DNA of 7,455 nucleotides, taken from positions 1 through 7,455 of the forward strand of contig JBKQIY010000205.1 of the NCBI GenBank assembly GCA_052148155.1, given 5' to 3'. Shown here piece by piece: positions 1 to 5,694 of the stretch; within the stretch, counting starts at the first letter, position 1; each line of letters starts with the position of its first letter. Both the position numbers and the translations under genes were made by a program. The notes below the pieces were generated by a model. The model searched no databases. It was not told where the DNA came from and saw only the letters and a program-made list of their open reading frames with translations. The DNA comes from JBBQER01 sp052148155 (GTDB taxonomy: Bacteria > Actinomycetota > Acidimicrobiia > IMCC26256 > PALSA-610).

Positions 1-1
1 G

Positions 2-75
2 TGGAGGTGATGGGACTTGAACCCACGACTTCTACGTTGCGAACGTAGCGCTCTACCGGACTGAGCTACACCCCC
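2..75 (-). tRNA. tRNA-Ala (anticodon CGC)
   Basis: The reverse complement folds into a complete cloverleaf. It has a 7-bp acceptor stem (GGGGGTG with CACCTCC), a D-arm with GCTC/GAGC, and a 5-bp anticodon stem CTACG/CGTAG around the loop TTCGCAA. The T-arm is GTGGG/CCCAT around TTCAAGT. The anticodon is CGC, which reads the alanine codon GCG. The acceptor stem carries the G3-U70 wobble pair and discriminator A73, the known identity set for alanyl-tRNA synthetase, so decoding and identity agree. Transcription runs leftwards, and the 3' end lies at the window edge, so it cannot be seen whether CCA is encoded. The gene stands apart from the plus-strand genes to its right. Confidence 0.97.
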
Positions 76-87
76 GGAAGACCGCGC

Positions 88-93
88 AGTTTA
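88..93 (-). promoter_or_regulatory. Possible -10 element of the tRNA-Ala gene
   Basis: On the minus strand TAAACT lies 12 bases before the tRNA 5' end, a sensible distance for a -10 hexamer with a short leader. No good -35 was found at 16-18 bases. The nearest candidates (TTCGAG at 19 bases, TTGACG at about 30) are weak or too distant, so this is tentative. Confidence 0.3.
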
Positions 94-98
94 CTGTC

Positions 99-125
99 CG
101 GCGACTTGCGGCCTCGAAGTCGCCG
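99..125. repeat. Inverted repeat, 9-bp arms with 9-base loop
   Basis: CGGCGACTT (99-107) and AAGTCGCCG (117-125) are perfect inverted arms around a 9-base spacer. The dyad lies just upstream of the tRNA-Ala gene on its coding strand, next to the possible -10. No T-run follows on either strand, so it is not a standard rho-independent terminator. It could be a protein-binding dyad, a factor-independent stop for a transcript outside known genes, or chance in GC-rich DNA. Confidence 0.4.
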
Positions 126-698
126 TCAACGGTCGGTTGTCAGTTTCGTGTGCGGACGCGCACCTCACCGTGGCGCCATTTCGTGGGCACAGACGTCGGG
201 TTGGCTGCCCGCCGGGTAACGATTGGTCAAGACGGTCAGGCTGTCTCGCGGCTCGAGACGGAGCCAACGCCGGCGGTGTTCGCTGACGATGCGATCGGGT
301 GTCCGGTGGTTCAGCGAGGGCAGCCGCGCAACTCGATGAAGATGCCGTCGTCACCAACTTGGATACCGCTTTCGGGGAAAGCTGCCTTCCCGCCGGCCTA
401 AGCGGTGTCGATCCCCGTGGTCGGGTCGAGCGCGATCTCGATGGCGGTCATCGCGATCGCCCGGCGCCCGGGTCGGTTCGCATTTGTGCTGCCGGGGCGC
501 TCCGGCGAGCAAGCCGCGCCCTGGTGGCGGCCGACCAGTCGGCGACGGTGTCCTGCAGGTGGTCCATGTCTCGGTCAGGTGTCGTCCGAGCAGAGGGAAC
601 CTCATCGAGCGTCGGGCGAGATATCGTGAGCAGATCTGGTCCCGCCCTGCGGGCCTGCTGGTATCCACAAGCCATCTGCGTTGCCCCGGACCCCGGTT
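126..698. other. Stretch without a convincing gene
   Basis: Between the tRNA region and the leader of the first GAF-ANTAR gene no reading frame shows a recognisable domain, a supported start, or a composition clearly better than the other frames. Short minus-strand pieces, such as 451-311 broken by a TAG at 400-398, look mildly protein-like and could be remnants of a decayed gene, but I cannot identify them. A small hairpin is visible at 641-653 (CCCGC, loop CCT, GCGGG). No insertion-sequence ends, target duplications or CRISPR-like repeats were seen. Confidence 0.6.
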
Positions 699-721
699 GC
701 GCACCTCGGAGCGAGGAGCGC
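699..721 (+). promoter_or_regulatory. Leader hairpin enclosing the Shine-Dalgarno of the first GAF-ANTAR gene
   Basis: GCGC (699-702) pairs with GCGC (718-721) and CCTCG (704-708) pairs with CGAGG (712-716). The two helices are separated by a single A-A mismatch (703/717) and closed by the loop GAG (709-711). The likely ribosome binding site GAGGAG (713-718) lies almost wholly within the 3' strand, and the ATG follows at 727. Folding would hide the ribosome binding site, which suggests translational control. The three-base loop is not the six-base loop described for ANTAR target RNAs. Confidence 0.45.
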
Positions 722-726
722 CCGTC

Positions 727-1446
727 ATGCCCGGGGAGCGCCTATTGCGGATTCTCGCGCTTTTCGGGTCGCCGGCGGGGTCGGACGGCGGACGGTTGTG
801 CGACGTCGCAGCGGACGCCACCGAGATGAGCGGCGCGGGGATCATGCTGATGACGGGTGACGTTCCCGGCGGATCACTGTGCTCGAGTAACGAGGTGAGC
901 GCGCTTGTCGAGGACCTGCAGTTCACCCTCGGGGAGGGTCCGTGCATCGACGCGTATGTACAGGACCGACCGGTGCTTGAGCCGGACCTCGCCGATCCCG
1001 ACTCGGCCCGTTGGCTCGCCTTTTCACCACCGGCGGTGAACGCTGGAGTCCGCGCCGTGTTCGGATTTCCGGTACAAGTCGGGGTCGTCCGACTGGGCGC
1101 ACTCAATCTTTATCGGGATCGGCCCGGCGAACTGACGCACGACCAACATGCCGACTCGCTTGTGATGGCCGGCGTCGCGGCGCGCGCGGTGCTTGCCATG
1201 CAGGCTGAGGCGTCTGCCGGCACCGTCGCCGTCGAGTTGGAGGCCGGCGCCAACTTACGTTCCGTCGTGCACCAGGCATCGGGCATGGTCTCGGTCCAAC
1301 TCGGCGTGAGTATCGGTCAGGCTCTCGTCCGAATGCGGGCATATGCGTTTCGCAAGAATTGCCTTGTCGACGAGGTGGCGAAAGACGTCGTCGCCCGACG
1401 CTTGCGCTTCGATGACTATGACAAAGACCGAGGTGCTCGCTCTTGA
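727..1446 (+). CDS. GAF-ANTAR protein with an atypical ANTAR domain
   Basis: The product is 239 residues, predicted cytosolic, with a GAF sensor followed by a C-terminal ANTAR RNA-binding domain. The GAF domain covers about residues 5-155, with LGEGPCIDAY at 69-77 and the core strand LGALNLYR at 123-130. The ANTAR domain covers about 178-228. It keeps the helical pattern (VVHQASGMV, then ALVRMRAYA, then LVDEVAKDVV), but the usual QAKG is QASG at 183-186. ANTAR proteins bind paired stem-loops in nascent RNA and prevent termination, usually when a sensor domain is activated, but target and ligand here are unknown. The ATG at 727 was chosen because GAGGAG lies 8 bases upstream; the frame is open to 484 but that part shows no domain. 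The next gene is a paralogue 115 bases downstream. Compared with it, the N-terminal helix is shortened and the GAF less conserved, so ligand binding or RNA binding may have diverged. Family assignment is firm, function inferred. Confidence 0.85.
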   Translation: MPGERLLRILALFGSPAGSDGGRLCDVAADATEMSGAGIMLMTGDVPGGSLCSSNEVSALVEDLQFTLGEGPCIDAYVQDRPVLEPDLADPDSARWLAFSPPAVNAGVRAVFGFPVQVGVVRLGALNLYRDRPGELTHDQHADSLVMAGVAARAVLAMQAEASAGTVAVELEAGANLRSVVHQASGMVSVQLGVSIGQALVRMRAYAFRKNCLVDEVAKDVVARRLRFDDYDKDRGARS

Positions 1447-1497
1447 AGAACGACCGAAGAGTCTCGACCGATGCGACCTCCGTGCCGGCCCGCCATT

Positions 1498-1525
1498 TTG
1501 TTCGACACGGAGTCCGACTTATTGT
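1498..1525 (+). promoter_or_regulatory. Weak candidate promoter before the second GAF-ANTAR gene
   Basis: TTGTTC (1498-1503) and TATTGT (1520-1525) are separated by 16 bases and lie 37 bases before the ATG at 1562. They match the -35 and -10 consensus at 3 and 4 of 6 positions. The 115-base gap between the genes leaves room for an independent promoter, but readthrough from the upstream gene is equally possible. Confidence 0.25.
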
Positions 1526-1561
1526 GGGCGGGGCCCGACAGATAAGGACGGGAGGTTGACG

Positions 1562-2329
1562 ATGCGGAACGAGCCCCTGTTTATCCGCACGCTGGTCGAG
1601 TTGGCCGACACCCTCGTGGACGACTTCGACGTGGTTGACCTGCTGACGTTGCTGTCCGATCGATGCGTTGAGGTGCTCGACGTGTCAGCTGCCGGCATCA
1701 TGTTGGTGTCTGCGGAGGGCGATCTGCGCGTCATCGCCTCCTCGAGTGAGGCGATGCGAGTCGTGGAGCTGTTCGAACTGCAATCCGACGAAGGCCCGTG
1801 TGTCGACTGCTACCGCGACGGCGCGCTGATCATGAATGAGAACCTGGCCTCGACCCGCGACCGTTGGCCCCGGTTCGCGCCGGTGGCCCTTGAATCCGGC
1901 TTTCAATCAGCGCACGCGTTGCCGATGCGTCTGCGAGGCGCGATCATCGGCGCGCTCAACCTGTTCCGGGCCGACACCGGAATGCTCGACGAACAAGACG
2001 TGCTCGCGGCGCAGGCCTTGGCCGATGTCGCCACGATCGCGATTCTGCAGCACCGGGTTGGACTCCAGGCTCACCTCGTGAACGAACAACTCAACGAAGC
2101 GCTCAACAGTCGCATCGTGATCGAGCAAGCCAAAGGTGTGATCGCCGAAAGGGCGGGAATCGATACCGACGAGGCGTTCCAACGACTCCGTCATCACGCG
2201 CGGAGCCACAACCTCCGGCTCGCCGATGTGGCACGCGATGTCGCGAGCGGAGCGTCGGCCGTCGATGCATTCGGCGGAGCGAAGGGCGGCACGACTGGGA
2301 CCAGCCACGATCTCGGTACACAACGTTAG
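1562..2329 (+). CDS. GAF-ANTAR transcription antitermination regulator
   Basis: This is a 255-residue soluble protein with a GAF domain at about residues 15-165 (DEGPCVDCY at 77-85, IGALNLFR at 129-136). A short helical linker follows, then a canonical ANTAR domain at about 182-230. Family hallmarks in the ANTAR are IEQAKGVIAE at 187-196, DEAFQRLRHHA at 203-213 and LADVARDVA at 220-228. Known ANTAR regulators dimerise on signal and stabilise a dual hairpin in the target RNA that competes with a terminator. The GAF ligand is not known. The start at 1562 has GGGAGG six bases upstream; an in-frame extension back to 1343 overlaps the previous gene and looks non-coding. The GAF is clearly paralogous to those of both flanking genes. 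The residues after about 230 are Gly/Ala/Thr-rich and probably disordered. With an unchanged QAKG motif, it is the likelier of the two ANTAR proteins here to be a working antiterminator. Confidence 0.92.
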   Translation: MRNEPLFIRTLVELADTLVDDFDVVDLLTLLSDRCVEVLDVSAAGIMLVSAEGDLRVIASSSEAMRVVELFELQSDEGPCVDCYRDGALIMNENLASTRDRWPRFAPVALESGFQSAHALPMRLRGAIIGALNLFRADTGMLDEQDVLAAQALADVATIAILQHRVGLQAHLVNEQLNEALNSRIVIEQAKGVIAERAGIDTDEAFQRLRHHARSHNLRLADVARDVASGASAVDAFGGAKGGTTGTSHDLGTQR

Positions 2330-2380
2330 AACCACATCACGGATCTTGAGTGTGGTGTCGATTGGCGCTCGATAGCCGGA

Positions 2381-2386
2381 TATACT
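2381..2386 (+). promoter_or_regulatory. Candidate -10 box for the GAF-GGDEF-EAL gene
   Basis: TATACT matches the TATAAT consensus at 5 of 6 positions in an AT-richer patch of the 123-base gap. It predicts a transcription start near 2393 and a leader of about 60 bases. No convincing -35 lies at 16-18 bases (TCGATT at 17 is poor), so an alternative sigma factor or an activator may be needed. A 6-bp inverted repeat, ACCACA (2331-2336) and TGTGGT (2351-2356), lies just upstream and could be an operator or a weak transcript end of the preceding gene. Confidence 0.35.
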
Positions 2387-2452
2387 TGTTTGCATAGAAC
2401 TGAACTCCGCCCGGTCCCCGCGGCATCTCGTGTGTCAGCGGAAGGCGTACAT

Positions 2453-4306
2453 ATGGAGTTCGATCGGCAACTCGCAGATCTTCTGAGCGAGTTCGCACGG
2501 ACGCTCGTCACCGACTTTCCGATTCAGGCGATCCTGGATCACCTCGTTGCTCGGATCGTCGACGTGCTGCCCATCACCGCGGCAGGCGTGACGCTCATCG
2601 CGCCCGGTGCCAATCCTCGGTACGTGTCCGCATCGAACGAGGCGGCATTTCGCTTCGAGCAACTGCAGACCGAACTGGGCGAAGGACCGTGCCTTGCCGC
2701 GTACGAAACGGGCAAGGCAGTCGCGGTGCCCGATTTGCGGATCGACGATCGTTTCCCGACCTTCGCGCCGCGTGCGGTCACTGAAGGCCTCATCGCGGTG
2801 TTCACATTTCCGCTGCGTGGTGGTGACAGCCAACTCGGCGCGCTCGACATGTATCGCGACGTCGCCGGGCCGTTGGACGCGGGAGCGATGATGGCCGCGC
2901 AAACGTTGGCCGACGTGGCCGCGGCCTACCTCCTCAATGCGCAGGCACGCGCCGAGCTGCGCGACTCCTCCGAGCGCGCACGCGAGAGTTCGCTGCACGA
3001 CTCGTTGACAGGTCTACCGAATCGGACGCTTCTCGTTCAGCGTCTCGACCACGCAATCATGCGATGCCAGCGGTCGGGAAAAGTTGTTGCGATCCTGTTC
3101 GCCGACCTGGATCACTTCAAGTCGATCAACGACACGTACGGTCATCATGTCGGCGACGAGTTGCTCATCGCCGTCGCCGACCGATTGAGTGCTCAGCTCC
3201 GCGCGGGCGACACGCTGGCGCGCCTCGGCGGCGACGAGTTCGTCGTCGTGTGCGAAGACCTCGACGACACATCGCAAGGCGGACCGCTCGCCGCCCGGAT
3301 CGGCGCCGCGCTGGCGCAAACGTTCTTCCTCACCGACGTTGAGGTGCAGGTGAGCGCCAGCGTCGGTATCGCGTTCGCCGGCCGTGGCAACAATGCGTCG
3401 GAAGAGGCCCTCCAGGTTGCCGACACTGCGATGTATCAGGCCAAGCGCAAAGGGGGCGCTCGACACGCGACGGTCGATCTGCGCGAGCAGCGGATCGCCA
3501 ACCACCGCGCCGCCTTGAATCGCGACCTGCGCGGCGCGTTGTCCCGAGGTGAGCTGCGCACCGACTACCAACCGATCGTTTCCACTGCAAGCGGACACAT
3601 CACCGGGGTCGAGGCCCTGTTGCGGTGGACGCACCCGATCCACGGCATCGTCGCGCCGCAAACCGCCGTCCCACTGGCCGAACGCTCTGGCCTGATCACC
3701 GAAATCGGACGTTGGGTGCTCGAGCGGGCCTGCCTCGACCGCCAGCTTTGGCCACACGTCGACGGAAACGACGGGCTCGACATCTCGGTGAATGTCTCCG
3801 CGCATCAGCTCATGGGTGTCGACTTTCCCGCGACGGTCGCCGCCGTGCTGTCTGATACCCACACCGATCCGCCGACCGTGACCCTCGAGGTGACGGAGAG
3901 CGTGTTCCTCCAAGACAGCGAACGGGCGCTCGTCGCGTTGAACCAGCTCAAGCAGCTGGGTGTCATGCTCGCACTCGATGACTTTGGGACCGGCTACTCG
4001 TCGTTGAGTTACCTCAAACAGTTTCCGGTCGACGTCGTGAAGATCGACCGGGTCTTCATTTCGGATCTCGATCGCAATCCCGACAGCCGCATCATCGTGA
4101 GCGCGGTTGTTGCGTTGGCCCACGGTCTGTGTATGACCGTCGTGGCCGAAGGGGTCGAGTCGGTCGAGCAGTACAACGAGGTCGCGGCGCTCGACTGCGA
4201 CTCCTGCCAGGGCTTCTACTTCGCTCGCCCGACATCTGCCGACGGCCTCGACGCCTTGTTGGCTGGCGACGACGACGCCCGCGTCAATCTGCCGCTGCGC
4301 CTGTAG
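2453..4306 (+). CDS. GAF-GGDEF-EAL protein, bifunctional c-di-GMP cyclase/phosphodiesterase
   Basis: The 617-residue protein has three domains. The GAF (about 10-162) carries LGEGPCLAAY at 75-84 and LGALDMYR at 128-135. The GGDEF diguanylate cyclase (about 178-340) starts at HDSLTGLPNR and has an intact GGDEF at 259-263, preceded by RAGD at 250-253. That RxxD is five residues before GGDEF, the position of the inhibitory product-binding I-site. The EAL phosphodiesterase (about 352-605) keeps the usual metal and catalytic motifs: EAL at 387-389, N447, E479/E482 in LEVTES, DDFGTGYSS at 509-517, KID at 530-532, AEGVE at 565-569 and QGF at 586-588. No membrane segment was found. Both activities may therefore work, with the GAF setting the balance, as proposed for other hybrid proteins. 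GGAAGG lies seven bases before the ATG at 2453; the TTG at 2390 is rejected for lack of a binding site. The 3' end overlaps the convergent translin gene. Confidence 0.95.
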   Translation: MEFDRQLADLLSEFARTLVTDFPIQAILDHLVARIVDVLPITAAGVTLIAPGANPRYVSASNEAAFRFEQLQTELGEGPCLAAYETGKAVAVPDLRIDDRFPTFAPRAVTEGLIAVFTFPLRGGDSQLGALDMYRDVAGPLDAGAMMAAQTLADVAAAYLLNAQARAELRDSSERARESSLHDSLTGLPNRTLLVQRLDHAIMRCQRSGKVVAILFADLDHFKSINDTYGHHVGDELLIAVADRLSAQLRAGDTLARLGGDEFVVVCEDLDDTSQGGPLAARIGAALAQTFFLTDVEVQVSASVGIAFAGRGNNASEEALQVADTAMYQAKRKGGARHATVDLREQRIANHRAALNRDLRGALSRGELRTDYQPIVSTASGHITGVEALLRWTHPIHGIVAPQTAVPLAERSGLITEIGRWVLERACLDRQLWPHVDGNDGLDISVNVSAHQLMGVDFPATVAAVLSDTHTDPPTVTLEVTESVFLQDSERALVALNQLKQLGVMLALDDFGTGYSSLSYLKQFPVDVVKIDRVFISDLDRNPDSRIIVSAVVALAHGLCMTVVAEGVESVEQYNEVAALDCDSCQGFYFARPTSADGLDALLAGDDDARVNLPLRL

Positions 4307-4943
4307 TTCGGGTGAGCGACGTCTGGGATTCGATCGCAGCTTGCAGACGGGCCGCGACCATCGAGGTTGTGAGGTCGCCGCGGGTACGTTCGAGCACCGC
4401 TCGTAACGCGTCGGTGGTGCGTCGGAGACCTCCGGTCACAGCGTCGGGATAGTCGATCGTGACCAGCAACGAGTAGATCTCGTCCATCGAGGTCATCAGT
4501 TGCTCGGCCCGAACGAGTTCACCCGCCCGCAAACGGTCGAGCAGCTGACGGCGCAACTCGCTGGCGGCTTCGGCGAGTCCATTGCAGTACGCGGCGGCGT
4601 CGACCAAGATCTCCTCAGGCGTGGGCAGCGGGTCGTCGCGCACCAGCGCGAGTGTGCACCACGCCTCGGCGAGCTCCTTTTTGGCGTCATGCAAGGGTCC
4701 GTTCGTGCGAACGTCCGGATGGCCGGCGAGCGCGTCGTCGGCTCGTGCGACGTGGTCGCGTGCCTCGCCAGCCAAGAGCTCGGCTGTGTCGTACTCCCCG
4801 CGGTGCGTGGCGCGAATCGACGACGCGCACGCTTGGATCGCGTGACGCGACGCGCTGATTGTCACTTCGCGAGCGCGGTGCTTGTCGTCGAAGATCTCGC
4901 GGACGCGTTCGCCGATCGCGGCGATCTCTTGGCGCCGGCTCAC
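4284..4943 (-). CDS. Translin-family protein (translin/TRAX-like, possible RNA-binding or RNase)
   Basis: The 219-residue, almost wholly helical protein resembles archaeal and bacterial members of the translin family, which automated annotation sometimes mislabels as haloacid dehalogenase. Family-like segments are FDDKHRAREVTISASRHAI at 18-36, THRGEYDTAELLAGEAR at 46-62, ASELRRQLLDRLRAGEL at 127-143, MDEIYSLLVTIDYPDA at 153-168, and LRRTTDALRAVLERTRGDL at 173-191. Eukaryotic translin-TRAX forms the C3PO ribonuclease; archaeal relatives assemble into similar helical barrels. E90 and E93 in KKELAEAW may correspond to the catalytic glutamates of TRAX, but this rests on memory of the motif and needs an alignment. 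The GTG at 4943 is the only sensible start: it lies 8 bases after the glpR stop and gives the usual family length, though its ribosome binding site is weak and translational coupling to glpR is likely. The tail after about 195 is variable. Family call is good; enzymatic role and target RNA are unknown. Confidence 0.82.
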   Translation of the reverse strand: MSRRQEIAAIGERVREIFDDKHRAREVTISASRHAIQACASSIRATHRGEYDTAELLAGEARDHVARADDALAGHPDVRTNGPLHDAKKELAEAWCTLALVRDDPLPTPEEILVDAAAYCNGLAEAASELRRQLLDRLRAGELVRAEQLMTSMDEIYSLLVTIDYPDAVTGGLRRTTDALRAVLERTRGDLTTSMVAARLQAAIESQTSLTRTTGAAAD

Positions 4944-4951
4944 CGCGGCAG

Positions 4952-5500
4952 CTACGAGGACGCGCTGCGCCGCAGCGCGAGCTCGGGCACTCGCAGTTCC
5001 GGCATGTAGCGGACCTTGTCGATGCGGTCGGTCTGAATACCTCGCGCCCATGCCCACAGCCCGAGGTATGCGCCCATGACCACATCGACCACGATCTGCA
5101 GCGCCCACAGGGCCGGCATCGGCGCGACCGTCGCCAAGACCAGCGTCACCGCGATCGCGGCTGCGAGGACCCGCAGGACGTCGCGCCGCCGTTTCGCTGA
5201 GCGTTGTATCGCGGTCGTGGTCGGTCCGACGTTCGTTGTCACGGGCAGCGGAGTCATACGGATCCGGCCCGCGGAGGGCAGCGCGACGCCGCGCCGAACG
5301 ACCGTGTCCGCGACCGTCGGCGTGTCCGGCGCGCCATCGGAATCGTACGGACCTTCGACGTTGCCGTTGGTTCGACCGAGCAAATCGAGCGTGTAATTGA
5401 AGTCGACAATCGAGTCAGCCGTGCGCTGACTTCGAGAGCGCAAGAGCGGGGGCACGAGTACCACCGCCCACAACACCGCCAAAATGATCAGGACCGGCAA
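4952..5500 (-). CDS. glpR: GlpR/SepX-like small membrane protein of the divisome
   Basis: The protein is 182 residues. An N-terminal hydrophobic segment (2-20, VLIILAVLWAVVLVPPLLR) is followed by a short basic stretch and TADSIVDFNYTLDLLGR, then a hydrophilic central part (about 45-105). A pair of membrane helices follows at about 107-125 and 129-152, then a short tail. This layout, with VLVPPLLR then a short 'D(x)F..L..LGR' motif and two adjacent C-terminal helices, resembles actinobacterial GlpR/SepX. That protein is the membrane receptor for the MoeA-like protein Glp in corynebacteria and a division protein in Streptomyces. Location near moaC supports this, since the known cluster is galU-moeA/glp-moaC-rimJ-sepX. 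The TTG at 5500 is preferred over the TTG at 5506 because GAGAGG lies 8 bases before the first and only 2 before the second. No rimJ is present between it and moaC. Assignment rests on topology, motif and context. Confidence 0.7.
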   Translation of the reverse strand: MPVLIILAVLWAVVLVPPLLRSRSQRTADSIVDFNYTLDLLGRTNGNVEGPYDSDGAPDTPTVADTVVRRGVALPSAGRIRMTPLPVTTNVGPTTTAIQRSAKRRRDVLRVLAAAIAVTLVLATVAPMPALWALQIVVDVVMGAYLGLWAWARGIQTDRIDKVRYMPELRVPELALRRSASS

Positions 5501-5694
5501 CGTCAAGACCTCTCGACCGCCTCTGTCGTTGCGCGAAGGTAATCATGCGAGACGGTGCGATGGTGGACCGTCGAGTGATCGCCGACGCGGATGGGTGTTG
5601 AGTTGAAGTGTTAGTGCGCGCCTTCGCTTCACGCCAGCCGAGGTCCCATTCGCGCAGGATGCCCGTCGCGCGCCGCTCGGGGCACATGATGCGA
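5501..5694 (-). other. Gap between moaC and glpR
   Basis: In many actinobacteria this place holds rimJ; here about 190 bases separate moaC from glpR and no acetyltransferase is recognisable. A minus-strand frame running through the gap overlaps the 5' end of glpR and shows no family features. An inverted repeat, GACGGT (5551-5556) and ACCGTC (5567-5572), lies about 50 bases upstream of the glpR start and could be part of a control region. No convincing -10/-35 pair or terminator was found. The glpR ribosome binding site is GAGGAG-like GAGAGG, complementary to 5509-5514. Confidence 0.5.

Noticed and set aside
1..75. tRNA gene as an integration site for a mobile element in this window
   Set aside because: The 3' end, where integrases usually recombine, faces out of the window to the left; no integrase or repeated tRNA fragment was seen to the right.
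368..382. Hairpin GCTTTC-GGG-GAAAGC as a terminator
   Set aside because: The stem is only 6 bp, no T-run follows on either strand, and no gene ends here.
2331..2356. Inverted repeat ACCACA/TGTGGT after the second GAF-ANTAR gene as a terminator
   Set aside because: Arms are only 6 bp with a 14-base loop and there is no T-tract; it is kept only as a possible operator note.
2390..2452. Upstream TTG start for the GAF-GGDEF-EAL gene
   Set aside because: The extra 21 residues are not GAF-like and overlap the probable promoter; the ATG at 2453 has a well-placed GGAAGG.
2435..2998. Minus-strand frame of 187 codons opposite the GAF domain
   Set aside because: Shadow of the plus-strand GAF-GGDEF-EAL gene; no domain and no start signal.
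3014..4123. Long open minus-strand frame of 369 codons
   Set aside because: It lies antisense inside the GGDEF-EAL gene, whose motifs are unambiguous. Its protein has no recognisable domain; such mirror frames are common in high-GC genes.
4944..5108. Longer start for the translin gene
   Set aside because: It would overlap glpR by about 160 bases in another frame, and the added residues do not resemble the family.
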